Part shown: piece after piece, positions 55,305 to 62,957 of the stretch
Layout of the letters: every line of letters starts with the position of its first letter
Numbering within the stretch: the stretch's first letter is position 1
From: a virus
Length of the DNA stretch: 64,000 nt
Reading direction: 5' to 3' (one strand)
IMG/VR virus record: IMGVR_UViG_3300046744_000223
Coordinates: 108,941 to 172,940 of that record
Notes under the pieces: generated by a model
What the model was told of the DNA's origin: nothing
The model's input: the letters and a program-made list of their open reading frames with translations, nothing else
The model's database searches: none
Program-made: the position numbers and the translations under genes

Positions 55305-57650
55305 TTATGCCTCAGGGAATGCAGCGCCAGTTGGAAGTATGTTGAAATCAAGAACAATGAATTCAGCAGTCTTCGTTGGTTGTAAGTAAATTTCCCCTAC
55401 CATAATGTTTCTATCAATCACATCTGGAGTGTTGTTGGAATCATCCATTACCACTTTAAATGTGTATAAACCTTGTCTTTGTTGAATTGATTCTAAGTAA
55501 GGATTAACGATTGCCAAGAATCTATTTCTTGTTGCAGCGGTGTTATTTTCAAATACCAAGTATCTTGTTGAAGATGCGATGTATTTCTTAACTGCGATTA
55601 ACAATCTTCTTACATTGATTCTATCCAATGCTGATGGTTTAGCTTGTAATGTCTTTTGGCCGAATACCGTAGCACCTTGTCCAGGGAACGTAGCGATTGG
55701 GTTAACACGGGCAGTATATAGTGTATCTCTCTCATCGTGAGTAAGACGTGTCTTAACTTCGATTACATTTGGAAGGCCACCACGATTCAAACCAGCGGGA
55801 GCGTACCATTCAGCAGCAACTGAGTCGTTGAAAGCGATAACACCTGGTAGAACAACACTTGGCGGAACCCATACTGGCTTGTTCTTATCAGTATCAAGGA
55901 TTTTAACCCATGGGTGATAAGTAGCAACATAGTTTGAGTCGAATGAAGTAAGTGAGTTGTTTACAGTTGCAATTGAGTCAGAGTAAGCTCCAGCATCCAT
56001 TACGTAGAAACAATCCAATCTATCTTCACACATATCTTTAGCGAATGTAGTTACTGAAGAGTGTAGTCTATTGATTACACCTGGAAGTACTACCATATTG
56101 ATATCGAACTCATCTGGATTAGAGATTGAGTTGATAGCTTTTCTATATGCAAGTGTTCCGGCAGCAGTAGCTGATGACATATCCATACCTTGGTTGTTAC
56201 CAGCAATAATATTATTACCTACATTTACCACTCTATTTGGTTCGAATCCATCGAAACCACCTTGGAATGGAACTAAGAACTTCTTAGCATCTATATCAGA
56301 CGATAATGTAATAGTAGACCCATTTGAGTGACACTCTGCCAAATCAAAGTCGTTACCTACTGTTTCAGTATTTGTCGCTGGGAGTGGTTGTAGGAAGTTT
56401 AAGTTGTCAGTTGACGTAAAGTCAAAATCATAACCAAAAAATACTCTCTTATTATATTCACCAGAGAGTGACTGAGATACATTATAAGTTGGAGATGGTA
56501 GGTTGTAAGTCGAATGTAATGGTGACGTTAATTTACCAAATCCGAATGGTACAAGTGTTGAATCAATTGAACCAGCTTCTACATCATCGGTAACCGATAC
56601 TCTAATATGAGCAGATGCGTTAGGGTAATCACCATTTGAAGTTAACTTACCATTGTCATCAACAGTAATGTATTTGTCACCAATTACTCTCTTGATGTAG
56701 TTTGGTGAGTTAGGGTCAAGATTTACACCTTGGAATTCTTCTATAATATTTGGTCTTGTATCGGAATCTTGTACACCTTGACCAAAGATTGAATTAGGAA
56801 TCTTACCAGTATCTACTCTACGTACTACAACACTAAATGTACCATATTCAGAACCTGGTACTTCAGATGCAAGTTTGATATTACTAATACCTACTTTGAA
56901 TTCGTAGTTAGTTGAGTTACCATGAGATAATGTATGGAATTGGAATAAATCAGAAGCAGTACCTGCAACTTTTTGTGATTTAATAAATGGAGTTGCGGCT
57001 TCTTGGTATGCGTTGGTATAATCAACATCTACTTGAGAAAGTGTCACAGTTGCTGTTTCACCTTCTTTAGCAAGCGATTCTGCTTGGAATGTTGAGAAGT
57101 TTAATTGAGTGTAAGCGTCTTTAGATGATTTTGGAGAATAACCATATAACTTAGTAATATAGTTAGCGTCTGCAGGGTCGAGTGATGCTGAATTAACATT
57201 TACACCACTACCACTTGAGATTGAACTACCGCTTAGGGTTAATTTAAATGCGGAAGCGCTAACACCGGTAATGATACTATCGTCAAAATCACCACTACCT
57301 AAAGTAGTAGTCGGATGTAGTAAAGCACCTACAAATTCACCTGCAGAGGAAGATATTACTAATCCTACTGGTTTTGCGGTATATCCATCCTTACCTAATA
57401 CTCTTACGATAGTTGCAGCACCTGCTTCTTCTAAATACGATTGAGCGGTATACGGAAGATATGAATCCTCAGTAAGACCACCAAACTTTTGTTGGAATTC
57501 TTGAAATGATTCTACTTTCGTTGGTACGAACGCAGGGCCCTTTATCGATTGCCCGATAAGTGCCGCACCTATCTCACCAATACCTTGTGGTAAAAATGAG
57601 AGGTCTTTTTCTCTTGTAAAAACTCCAGGACTTACAATTCTTTCAGCCAT
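55305..57650 (-). CDS. 18: tail sheath protein (gp18)
   Basis: A 781-residue contractile sheath subunit, larger than T4 gp18 (659). The N-terminus MAERIVSPGVFTREKDLSFL is the conserved SPGVxxxE start. The C-terminal domain carries RRLLIAVKKYIASSTRYLVF and GLYTFKVVMDDSNNTPDVID, which give the handshake strands and core. The central region contains inserted beta-rich, variable domains (residues 150-450) that project from the sheath. TTAGGAG precedes the ATG. Confidence 0.95.
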   Translation of the reverse strand: MAERIVSPGVFTREKDLSFLPQGIGEIGAALIGQSIKGPAFVPTKVESFQEFQQKFGGLTEDSYLPYTAQSYLEEAGAATIVRVLGKDGYTAKPVGLVISSSAGEFVGALLHPTTTLGSGDFDDSIITGVSASAFKLTLSGSSISSGSGVNVNSASLDPADANYITKLYGYSPKSSKDAYTQLNFSTFQAESLAKEGETATVTLSQVDVDYTNAYQEAATPFIKSQKVAGTASDLFQFHTLSHGNSTNYEFKVGISNIKLASEVPGSEYGTFSVVVRRVDTGKIPNSIFGQGVQDSDTRPNIIEEFQGVNLDPNSPNYIKRVIGDKYITVDDNGKLTSNGDYPNASAHIRVSVTDDVEAGSIDSTLVPFGFGKLTSPLHSTYNLPSPTYNVSQSLSGEYNKRVFFGYDFDFTSTDNLNFLQPLPATNTETVGNDFDLAECHSNGSTITLSSDIDAKKFLVPFQGGFDGFEPNRVVNVGNNIIAGNNQGMDMSSATAAGTLAYRKAINSISNPDEFDINMVVLPGVINRLHSSVTTFAKDMCEDRLDCFYVMDAGAYSDSIATVNNSLTSFDSNYVATYHPWVKILDTDKNKPVWVPPSVVLPGVIAFNDSVAAEWYAPAGLNRGGLPNVIEVKTRLTHDERDTLYTARVNPIATFPGQGATVFGQKTLQAKPSALDRINVRRLLIAVKKYIASSTRYLVFENNTAATRNRFLAIVNPYLESIQQRQGLYTFKVVMDDSNNTPDVIDRNIMVGEIYLQPTKTAEFIVLDFNILPTGAAFPEA

Positions 57651-57687
57651 TTTCTTCTCCTAAAATATAAATTTCGGTTTTCCTTAT

Positions 57688-57695
57688 TATAAATA
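57688..57695 (-). promoter_or_regulatory. late-type promoter motif TATTTATA
   Basis: The coding strand reads AATGTATTTATAATAAGG, 37 nt upstream of the sheath start. It is one of the exact TATTTATA octamers in the tail region. Confidence 0.52.
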
Positions 57696-57720
57696 CATTA
57701 AAAAATAACTAAACGACTAC

Positions 57721-58002
57721 TTATTTTGTAGGCGTGAACTCATTTTTGGAAATATCATAAGTCCCCTCACCATATTTCTCTTTTAATTCAACTGCTAGTT
57801 CAGTTTCTTGAGTACCCAATTGCTTATATTCAGATATAAGAGATTGTTTTTGTTGTTTCAACTCTTGAAATACAGTTTCTAACCCATTTATTTCTATCTC
57901 AACCTCGCCAACTTTTGTATTAATAGTTAATACTTTTTGTTGTAGTGTTTGAATTTTACTTACTTCGTCTTCGGTAAATTTAATAATTTGCTTTTCGTCC
58001 AT
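57721..58002 (-). CDS. small coiled-coil protein
   Basis: A 93-residue protein (MDEKQIIKFTEDEVSKIQTL) with heptad-like spacing through residues 10-75, so probably a parallel coiled coil. It has an own late-type promoter and lies between the gp15-like and sheath genes. Similar short helical proteins occur in this region of marine T4-like phages. No role is assigned. Confidence 0.68.
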   Translation of the reverse strand: MDEKQIIKFTEDEVSKIQTLQQKVLTINTKVGEVEIEINGLETVFQELKQQKQSLISEYKQLGTQETELAVELKEKYGEGTYDISKNEFTPTK

Positions 58003-58025
58003 AACTTATTATATTTGTTGTATTA

Positions 58026-58033
58026 TATAAATA
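58026..58033 (-). promoter_or_regulatory. late-type promoter motif TATTTATA
   Basis: The coding strand reads TACATATTTATATAATAC, 23 nt before the coiled-coil gene and just after the stop of the gp15-like gene. Confidence 0.5.
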
Positions 58034-58041
58034 TGTAAAAA

Positions 58042-58878
58042 TTATTCATTACCACTCGATATTGTAGAATCATTTTCGCCAGTTATATTAGTATTCCACA
58101 TAACCTTACCTACTGATATCCTACGTTTGGTATTATTTGAAATTCCGGCATATTCCGGCACTATATACGCTTTCGCTGTAAGACTGATATTGGCACGTGT
58201 AATTCTATCTTGTCCCATTTCAGATATGGTTTCAAATGAATACGACTCACCCTTTATTTGGAATTTATATCTATCACCAAAGGAACGTCCTTGGAAAAAT
58301 ATGATTTGTTCAACAATCTTATTGACCTGTTCCATATAATCACACCATACAACTACTTCATACTCTAAGTTTACATAATCAGGTCTTTCAACCGACATAT
58401 ATTCTTTTTTAGGAGTTTGACCAGTTAAGATTGAGAATTGGTCGTATCTATTTACATTTGTATAGGTTCTTTCGAACATTTGATGAGCATCTTCGTTTTG
58501 TGCTACCTTTAATTTAGCTAAATCAGTATTTAATGATAGATTATTTCGTTTGAATGATATAACAGGCGTTAATAACATTCCGTTATCATCTTTCATAAAA
58601 CCATCACGTTGTGCACTTGCCCACTTCTCAGGAGAGGCATACATTACAGGCACTGGATAGAATCTACCATCATCTTCAACAGTAGGTTTAATATCTACCT
58701 CTAAAAAGTTCTTAAATGCGGTATCAACATCGTAAATACCAACAGAAACGTTTTTTACGTTATCTTGGTCCCTACGTATCTGATTTGCCTTATTCAATTT
58801 CACATCTTCTGATGTTGAAGATTGTGTTTGAGTAAGGTTTGGTTTAGATTTGTCTTCGTTTCTATACTTTTGAGCCAT
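58042..58878 (-). CDS. 15: tail sheath stabiliser/terminator (gp15-like)
   Basis: A 278-residue protein. The segments VEDDGRFYPVPVMYASPEKW, LEYEVVVWCDYMEQVNKIVE and QIIFFQGRSFGDRYKFQIKG follow the order of T4 gp15 (V-P-I-x-Y-A-S, Y-E-L...V-E-Q-I-L...F). The N-terminal 50 residues and the C-terminal 25 look flexible. It caps the finished tail for joining to the head and lies next to the gp14-like gene, 1 nt away. Confidence 0.75.
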   Translation of the reverse strand: MAQKYRNEDKSKPNLTQTQSSTSEDVKLNKANQIRRDQDNVKNVSVGIYDVDTAFKNFLEVDIKPTVEDDGRFYPVPVMYASPEKWASAQRDGFMKDDNGMLLTPVISFKRNNLSLNTDLAKLKVAQNEDAHQMFERTYTNVNRYDQFSILTGQTPKKEYMSVERPDYVNLEYEVVVWCDYMEQVNKIVEQIIFFQGRSFGDRYKFQIKGESYSFETISEMGQDRITRANISLTAKAYIVPEYAGISNNTKRRISVGKVMWNTNITGENDSTISSGNE

Positions 58879-58879
58879 C

Positions 58880-59407
58880 TTACAATCCTAATGGTACTTC
58901 GTTATCATTTTGTCGTGAGTTACCCTTATAAGTATCTACTAATTTGATAGAAGTTTGACGTGTAACGTGTGTATCACATATAATAGATACATTAAGACCT
59001 TGTGAATCACCACCATCCCATGTTTGTGGGTTTTTACCAGCAACATATTGATACGAATATTGAGCATCGATTAAATGATACTCACCATTCCACTCAATAA
59101 CGTCACCAACCTCTGGCACAAGTGCTTTTTCAACCAAAGTATCACGAAGAAATCTAAACTGAACTTCACGTGAGTATGATTGACCGAAATCATCGGATAT
59201 TTGACTTGACTGACCCCTCTCAATAAGAGATGGTATTTTAATCGGCTGATTGAATACCTTATCTTTACCCTCACCATATAGATTTGACTTTGTATCAGTC
59301 AAAGCTACCTGATAATAGTAGATTTCAGTATCAATAATGTCGTTGATAAGTTCTTTATTCACTTTATTGAATAGAGCCATATCTCGTTGTCCACCGAATA
59401 GTGCCAT
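58880..59407 (-). CDS. 14: neck protein (gp14-like)
   Basis: A 175-residue protein. LFNKVNKELINDIIDTEIYY followed by YQVALTDTKSNLYGEGKDK and FNQPIKIPSLIERGQSSQIS resembles the T4-like gp14 core (E-L-I-x-x-I-I...Y-Y...T-x-x-N-x-Y-G-E). It is shorter than T4 gp14 (256). It should complete the head-tail neck together with the gp13-like protein encoded directly upstream. Confidence 0.72.
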   Translation of the reverse strand: MALFGGQRDMALFNKVNKELINDIIDTEIYYYQVALTDTKSNLYGEGKDKVFNQPIKIPSLIERGQSSQISDDFGQSYSREVQFRFLRDTLVEKALVPEVGDVIEWNGEYHLIDAQYSYQYVAGKNPQTWDGGDSQGLNVSIICDTHVTRQTSIKLVDTYKGNSRQNDNEVPLGL

Positions 59408-59411
59408 TTGA

Positions 59412-60575
59412 TTATCCTATAAAAATTGGTCGTGGTACTCTATTTAGAGTTTCTTCCAAATATTCAGATTCTTCTTTTCTTGCTTCCATCAATGCTCTAC
59501 GAGATGTTGATTCCAACATTTCAGTTAATTGAGTCATCAATGCTTCTTTTTCAGCAGATGCTTCATTACGAAGGTCTGACCCATCAAGTGTTACATCAGC
59601 ACCTGGTATTGGTATAGAAGAAAACTTAGAACGAACTGCACCTAACATCTCTTTAGCTAATGCTAATGAGTATCTAGCAATCCACTGCTTACCTGATGAG
59701 TTGATATTTGAGTATACTAATCTTCCAAATGGAGCGTTAGACAAGTCACTCACTACGTTTGAGTTTGCGATTGGTGAATTTACTTCACTATCTAAGGTAT
59801 AATCAAAATACACTTTAGCGCCAGTATCACCACCACTTGGAATTGGATATAGTCTAATTCTCTGACCATCAACATGGAATCCATATGATGATTTACGAAT
59901 CTTATCGTTGAATTCAATCGCTTGAAGTCTTAAAAGGTCATCAAACATTGGTTGCATCATAAAAGAAACACCCGGTGAGTAGTTACCCCAACCAAAGGTT
60001 TCCATCATTTGTTGTGAACCCATACCAGTACCTACGAATGGGTCAAAGTATCTAATGATTGCCGGTGGTTGTGTATGGTATACTCTTCTTAATGTGATAC
60101 CATTTAATGTTGAACCACTTTCTAATGTGATTACGTTATCATCACCCAAATCATAAATTTGCTGCCCACCTACCATTTCGAATGAACCAGTATAAACTGT
60201 AACTTTACCACCACTAAGTGCTTCAGTACCATAGTCCTTAGCAATATTTACTAAGTTCTGCATATTAGCATTCATATTTGTATTTGACAAATCTAAATCC
60301 AAATCAGAACCTTGAAGAGATAACATATTCTCTTTTGCTCTATATTGGTTTACTTGAGATGAATACTCACTTACAGCTTCTTCAAGACAAGCAAACATAT
60401 TGATGTCTTGTAGTTCGATATCTATTATAGGATACCCCAGTCGTTTAGCACACCACTCAGCCACTTTGGGGGCATCTGATTGGAATTGTGTATCACCATC
60501 AAAATACCCAAATGGAGTTGATGAACCACTTGCGAATGAGCCTGAACCTGGCCAAATTGGAATTGTTACTGACAT
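59412..60575 (-). CDS. 13: neck protein (gp13-like)
   Basis: A 387-residue protein. The segment EWCAKRLGYPIIDIELQDIN, followed by FACLEEAVSEYSSQVNQYR, is the typical gp13 pattern (L-G-x-P-x-x-x-I-E-L-T/Q-D...C-x-x-x-A-x-x-E-Y). The middle is beta-rich and the C-terminus is a charged helix (EMLESTSRRALMEARKEESE). AGGAG and a late-type motif precede the start. It forms the connector ring between portal and tail. Confidence 0.78.
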   Translation of the reverse strand: MSVTIPIWPGSGSFASGSSTPFGYFDGDTQFQSDAPKVAEWCAKRLGYPIIDIELQDINMFACLEEAVSEYSSQVNQYRAKENMLSLQGSDLDLDLSNTNMNANMQNLVNIAKDYGTEALSGGKVTVYTGSFEMVGGQQIYDLGDDNVITLESGSTLNGITLRRVYHTQPPAIIRYFDPFVGTGMGSQQMMETFGWGNYSPGVSFMMQPMFDDLLRLQAIEFNDKIRKSSYGFHVDGQRIRLYPIPSGGDTGAKVYFDYTLDSEVNSPIANSNVVSDLSNAPFGRLVYSNINSSGKQWIARYSLALAKEMLGAVRSKFSSIPIPGADVTLDGSDLRNEASAEKEALMTQLTEMLESTSRRALMEARKEESEYLEETLNRVPRPIFIG

Positions 60576-60603
60576 TTATACTCCTAAATACTATTAGTCA
60601 TTA

Positions 60604-60611
60604 TATAAATA
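60604..60611 (-). promoter_or_regulatory. late-type promoter motif TATTTATA
   Basis: The coding strand reads ACTATTTATATAATGACT, 28 nt upstream of the gp13-like start, in the short gap after the glycosyltransferase-hydroxylase gene. Confidence 0.52.
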
Positions 60612-60620
60612 GTATGTAGG

Positions 60621-62315
60621 TTATCTTTCCGTATTTCTCATAAAGGAAACTATGATATATCTTTTACCTGATGATACCGCCCTCGCCCCATGTTTATGGG
60701 TTATATTTCCAGGATGTAAAGTTACATACCCTATATCATTTTTTACTAATTCCTTTTGTCGTCTGAACCATGTACCACCACCCTCATACTCACTGAGGTC
60801 TGATAGTTGTACTAAACACGTTATATCAGACATATCATGGTGGATTGATAAATGACCTTGAGCATTTGGAGTGTATCTGGCTAAAAAGTTTTCTGATGTT
60901 AGGTTATCCCAACCCTTACCTTCCAATTCCCACATATGAATGGAAAGTGGCATGATATACTCTTTTAGAACATCCATGTAAATGTCGTGCATTCCAATAG
61001 TTTCTAATATCATATCAGTGGTTGGGTAATTTTCATGTCTATCAACTGTCCAAGCATCTGCATACTCAGCTTCTTCCCTAATCATTTTACAAAACTCAGG
61101 AGTAAATAATGGAAATGAGAACGTATTTGTAAATGGTTCATCTACAATCAAATCCCATTCTTTAGTTTTAGCTGAGTATGTTATGAATCGTTCTTTCCAC
61201 GAATGAGCGTTATCATAATATGTATACAATTCCGGATGTAGTTTATCAGGCATAACTTTAAACTCTATTGTATCTATCCATTTCTTATATATCTTTGGAA
61301 AGTCAAATTGCTTTACTTTATTTTTAGAATTATCTAATATTTTAGAAGATAGTGATGGTGAATTTTTCAACCTACCAATTTGCTGTATGAGTGAACTTTC
61401 TAAATCACTATCTTTTTTAGATGATGGTTCGATTATACCACACCCTTGTATTAGTGATAAAAGATTACCAGTATCAGTTGTTAATATCTTAACACCACCT
61501 TGCATCATTTCTAATGCGGTTATACAAAATGTCTCATCATACTTGGATGGGTACAACCAATATTCGGATTTAGAAATCTCATTATATAATTTTTTTGGAG
61601 ATAACCCATCGTAAAATGTAACACCATCTAAATCATCTTTATACGAATCATACCACTCAAGTGCATATGGTGGTGAGGTTACTATCAATGTAGCGTCTGA
61701 GTACAACGTCTTTATCTTCGGCCACATTCTTAGTAGGGTTTTTAATCCTCTATCTGGAGCTGATGAGTATATAAATCTATTTGGTATCTTTTCGTTAGAT
61801 ATACCACTCCAATCTGATAAGTCTATACCATTTGGGATTACTAAGACTTTGTGTTCTAACTCAGGATATTTTTTTAAGAATATTTCCTTTTGGTAATTCG
61901 ATACCAATACGATATTGGTCATTCTATCATCTAAGAAGAAATCATACCCATCGTTGTCTAATGTCATACCATTCCACCATGGATAGTATTCATTATTATG
62001 AATCCAAAAGTAAGATTTGTCGTATGTAATATTATGTTCAGCTAACTCTAATATATAATGAATATAGTTAGTACATATTACAATATCAAATTTATTATTT
62101 TTATATTTTTTGGAAAGTATCTCGTAATCTACATAGTCAACACCATCGATGTTGGCCGTGTCAACTTCACCAGTAACTACAACGTCATGGCCGTTTAACT
62201 TGAAGAAGTGTGCTAATTTGAGTACCATATACTCAGTGCCGCCAGCACCTTCGTTAATCCAAGTATCTAATGACCATTTAGATTTTTGATAACCTGATAC
62301 AAATAATACCTTCAT
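60621..62315 (-). CDS. GT4 glycosyltransferase fused to PLOD-like collagen lysyl hydroxylase
   Basis: A 564-residue two-domain protein. Residues 1-350 are a GT-B/GT4 transferase: NEGAGGTEYMVLKLAHFF, VLVIPNGIDLSDW, RFIYSSAPDRGLKTLLRMWP and YPSKYDETFCITALEMMQGG. Residues 395-560 closely follow animal procollagen-lysyl hydroxylase: FSFPLFTPEFCKMI, ARYTPNAQGHLSIHHDMSD (H492-x-D494), YEGGGTWFRR, VTLHPGNITHKHG (H540 or H542) and GKRYIIVSF (R552). It is likely to hydroxylate Lys in X-Lys-Gly and add a sugar to the hydroxylysine. The collagen-like gene lies two genes upstream. It has no signal peptide, so it acts in the cytoplasm. Confidence 0.88.
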   Translation of the reverse strand: MKVLFVSGYQKSKWSLDTWINEGAGGTEYMVLKLAHFFKLNGHDVVVTGEVDTANIDGVDYVDYEILSKKYKNNKFDIVICTNYIHYILELAEHNITYDKSYFWIHNNEYYPWWNGMTLDNDGYDFFLDDRMTNIVLVSNYQKEIFLKKYPELEHKVLVIPNGIDLSDWSGISNEKIPNRFIYSSAPDRGLKTLLRMWPKIKTLYSDATLIVTSPPYALEWYDSYKDDLDGVTFYDGLSPKKLYNEISKSEYWLYPSKYDETFCITALEMMQGGVKILTTDTGNLLSLIQGCGIIEPSSKKDSDLESSLIQQIGRLKNSPSLSSKILDNSKNKVKQFDFPKIYKKWIDTIEFKVMPDKLHPELYTYYDNAHSWKERFITYSAKTKEWDLIVDEPFTNTFSFPLFTPEFCKMIREEAEYADAWTVDRHENYPTTDMILETIGMHDIYMDVLKEYIMPLSIHMWELEGKGWDNLTSENFLARYTPNAQGHLSIHHDMSDITCLVQLSDLSEYEGGGTWFRRQKELVKNDIGYVTLHPGNITHKHGARAVSSGKRYIIVSFMRNTER

Positions 62316-62322
62316 ATTTTAT

Positions 62323-62922
62323 TTATTTAAATGGTTCACCACCCACCCACAATACAAAGGACTTTCGTGTACCTTTAGTTATAGGTGTTACTCTGTGTAG
62401 AAAGAATGATGGAAAAATAACAGCAGCTCCCTTTATACGTGGTGCTGTAATCCAACTACCACCAATATTAAATTGTAAATCACCACCCTCATATTCAGAT
62501 GGGTCGGATAATTGAACAGTTACTGAGACCTTCCGTTGGTTTTGTATACCAATACCACAATCCATATGCCAGTCGTACTGACCACCACCACTATAATATT
62601 CGGTATATTGAATTTGCTCTCTCATTTGAGTTAATTCAAAGTCCCACATGGTTTTATTAGCGGTCTTAATCATATCAGACAACTTTTCGTATACCCAATA
62701 CCACTCGTCTGATTGTGGACACCATTTAATTTTTGATTTTCTATAATCGGTGATTTTGGATTTAACATCTTGACCAGTTTGAGCGTCTACCCAATCCAAA
62801 TTAGTTGTGAGGGATTCTATATCAACGAGTTCGGTAGTAGTAAACCCATCTTTAAACCAGTAGTAATTTGAGTAGTCTACAAAGCTACGTGAACTATCAC
62901 TAAAATTAAAATTCTTTTCCAT
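62323..62922 (-). CDS. PKHD-type 2-oxoglutarate/Fe(II) hydroxylase
   Basis: A 199-residue dioxygenase of the YbiX/PiuC type. QYTEYYSGGGQYDWHMDCGI holds H119 and D121, followed by VSVTVQLSDPSEYEGGDLQF, GAAVIFPSFFLHRVTPITKG (H176) and R186 in KGTRKSFVLWVGG. It is complete. It lies between the collagen-like gene (35 nt away) and the glycosyltransferase-hydroxylase fusion (7 nt). Prolyl or lysyl hydroxylation of the collagen-like fibre is the obvious hypothesis. Confidence 0.88.
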   Translation of the reverse strand: MEKNFNFSDSSRSFVDYSNYYWFKDGFTTTELVDIESLTTNLDWVDAQTGQDVKSKITDYRKSKIKWCPQSDEWYWVYEKLSDMIKTANKTMWDFELTQMREQIQYTEYYSGGGQYDWHMDCGIGIQNQRKVSVTVQLSDPSEYEGGDLQFNIGGSWITAPRIKGAAVIFPSFFLHRVTPITKGTRKSFVLWVGGEPFK

Positions 62923-62938
62923 AACTAAACTTATTTAC

Positions 62939-62946
62939 TATAAATA
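62939..62946 (-). promoter_or_regulatory. late-type promoter motif TATTTATA
   Basis: The coding strand reads TCATATTTATAGTAAATAAG, 16 nt before the ATG of the PKHD hydroxylase. The hydroxylase and glycosyltransferase-hydroxylase genes could therefore be expressed late, with the structural genes. Confidence 0.5.
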
Positions 62947-62957
62947 TGAAAATTTAT

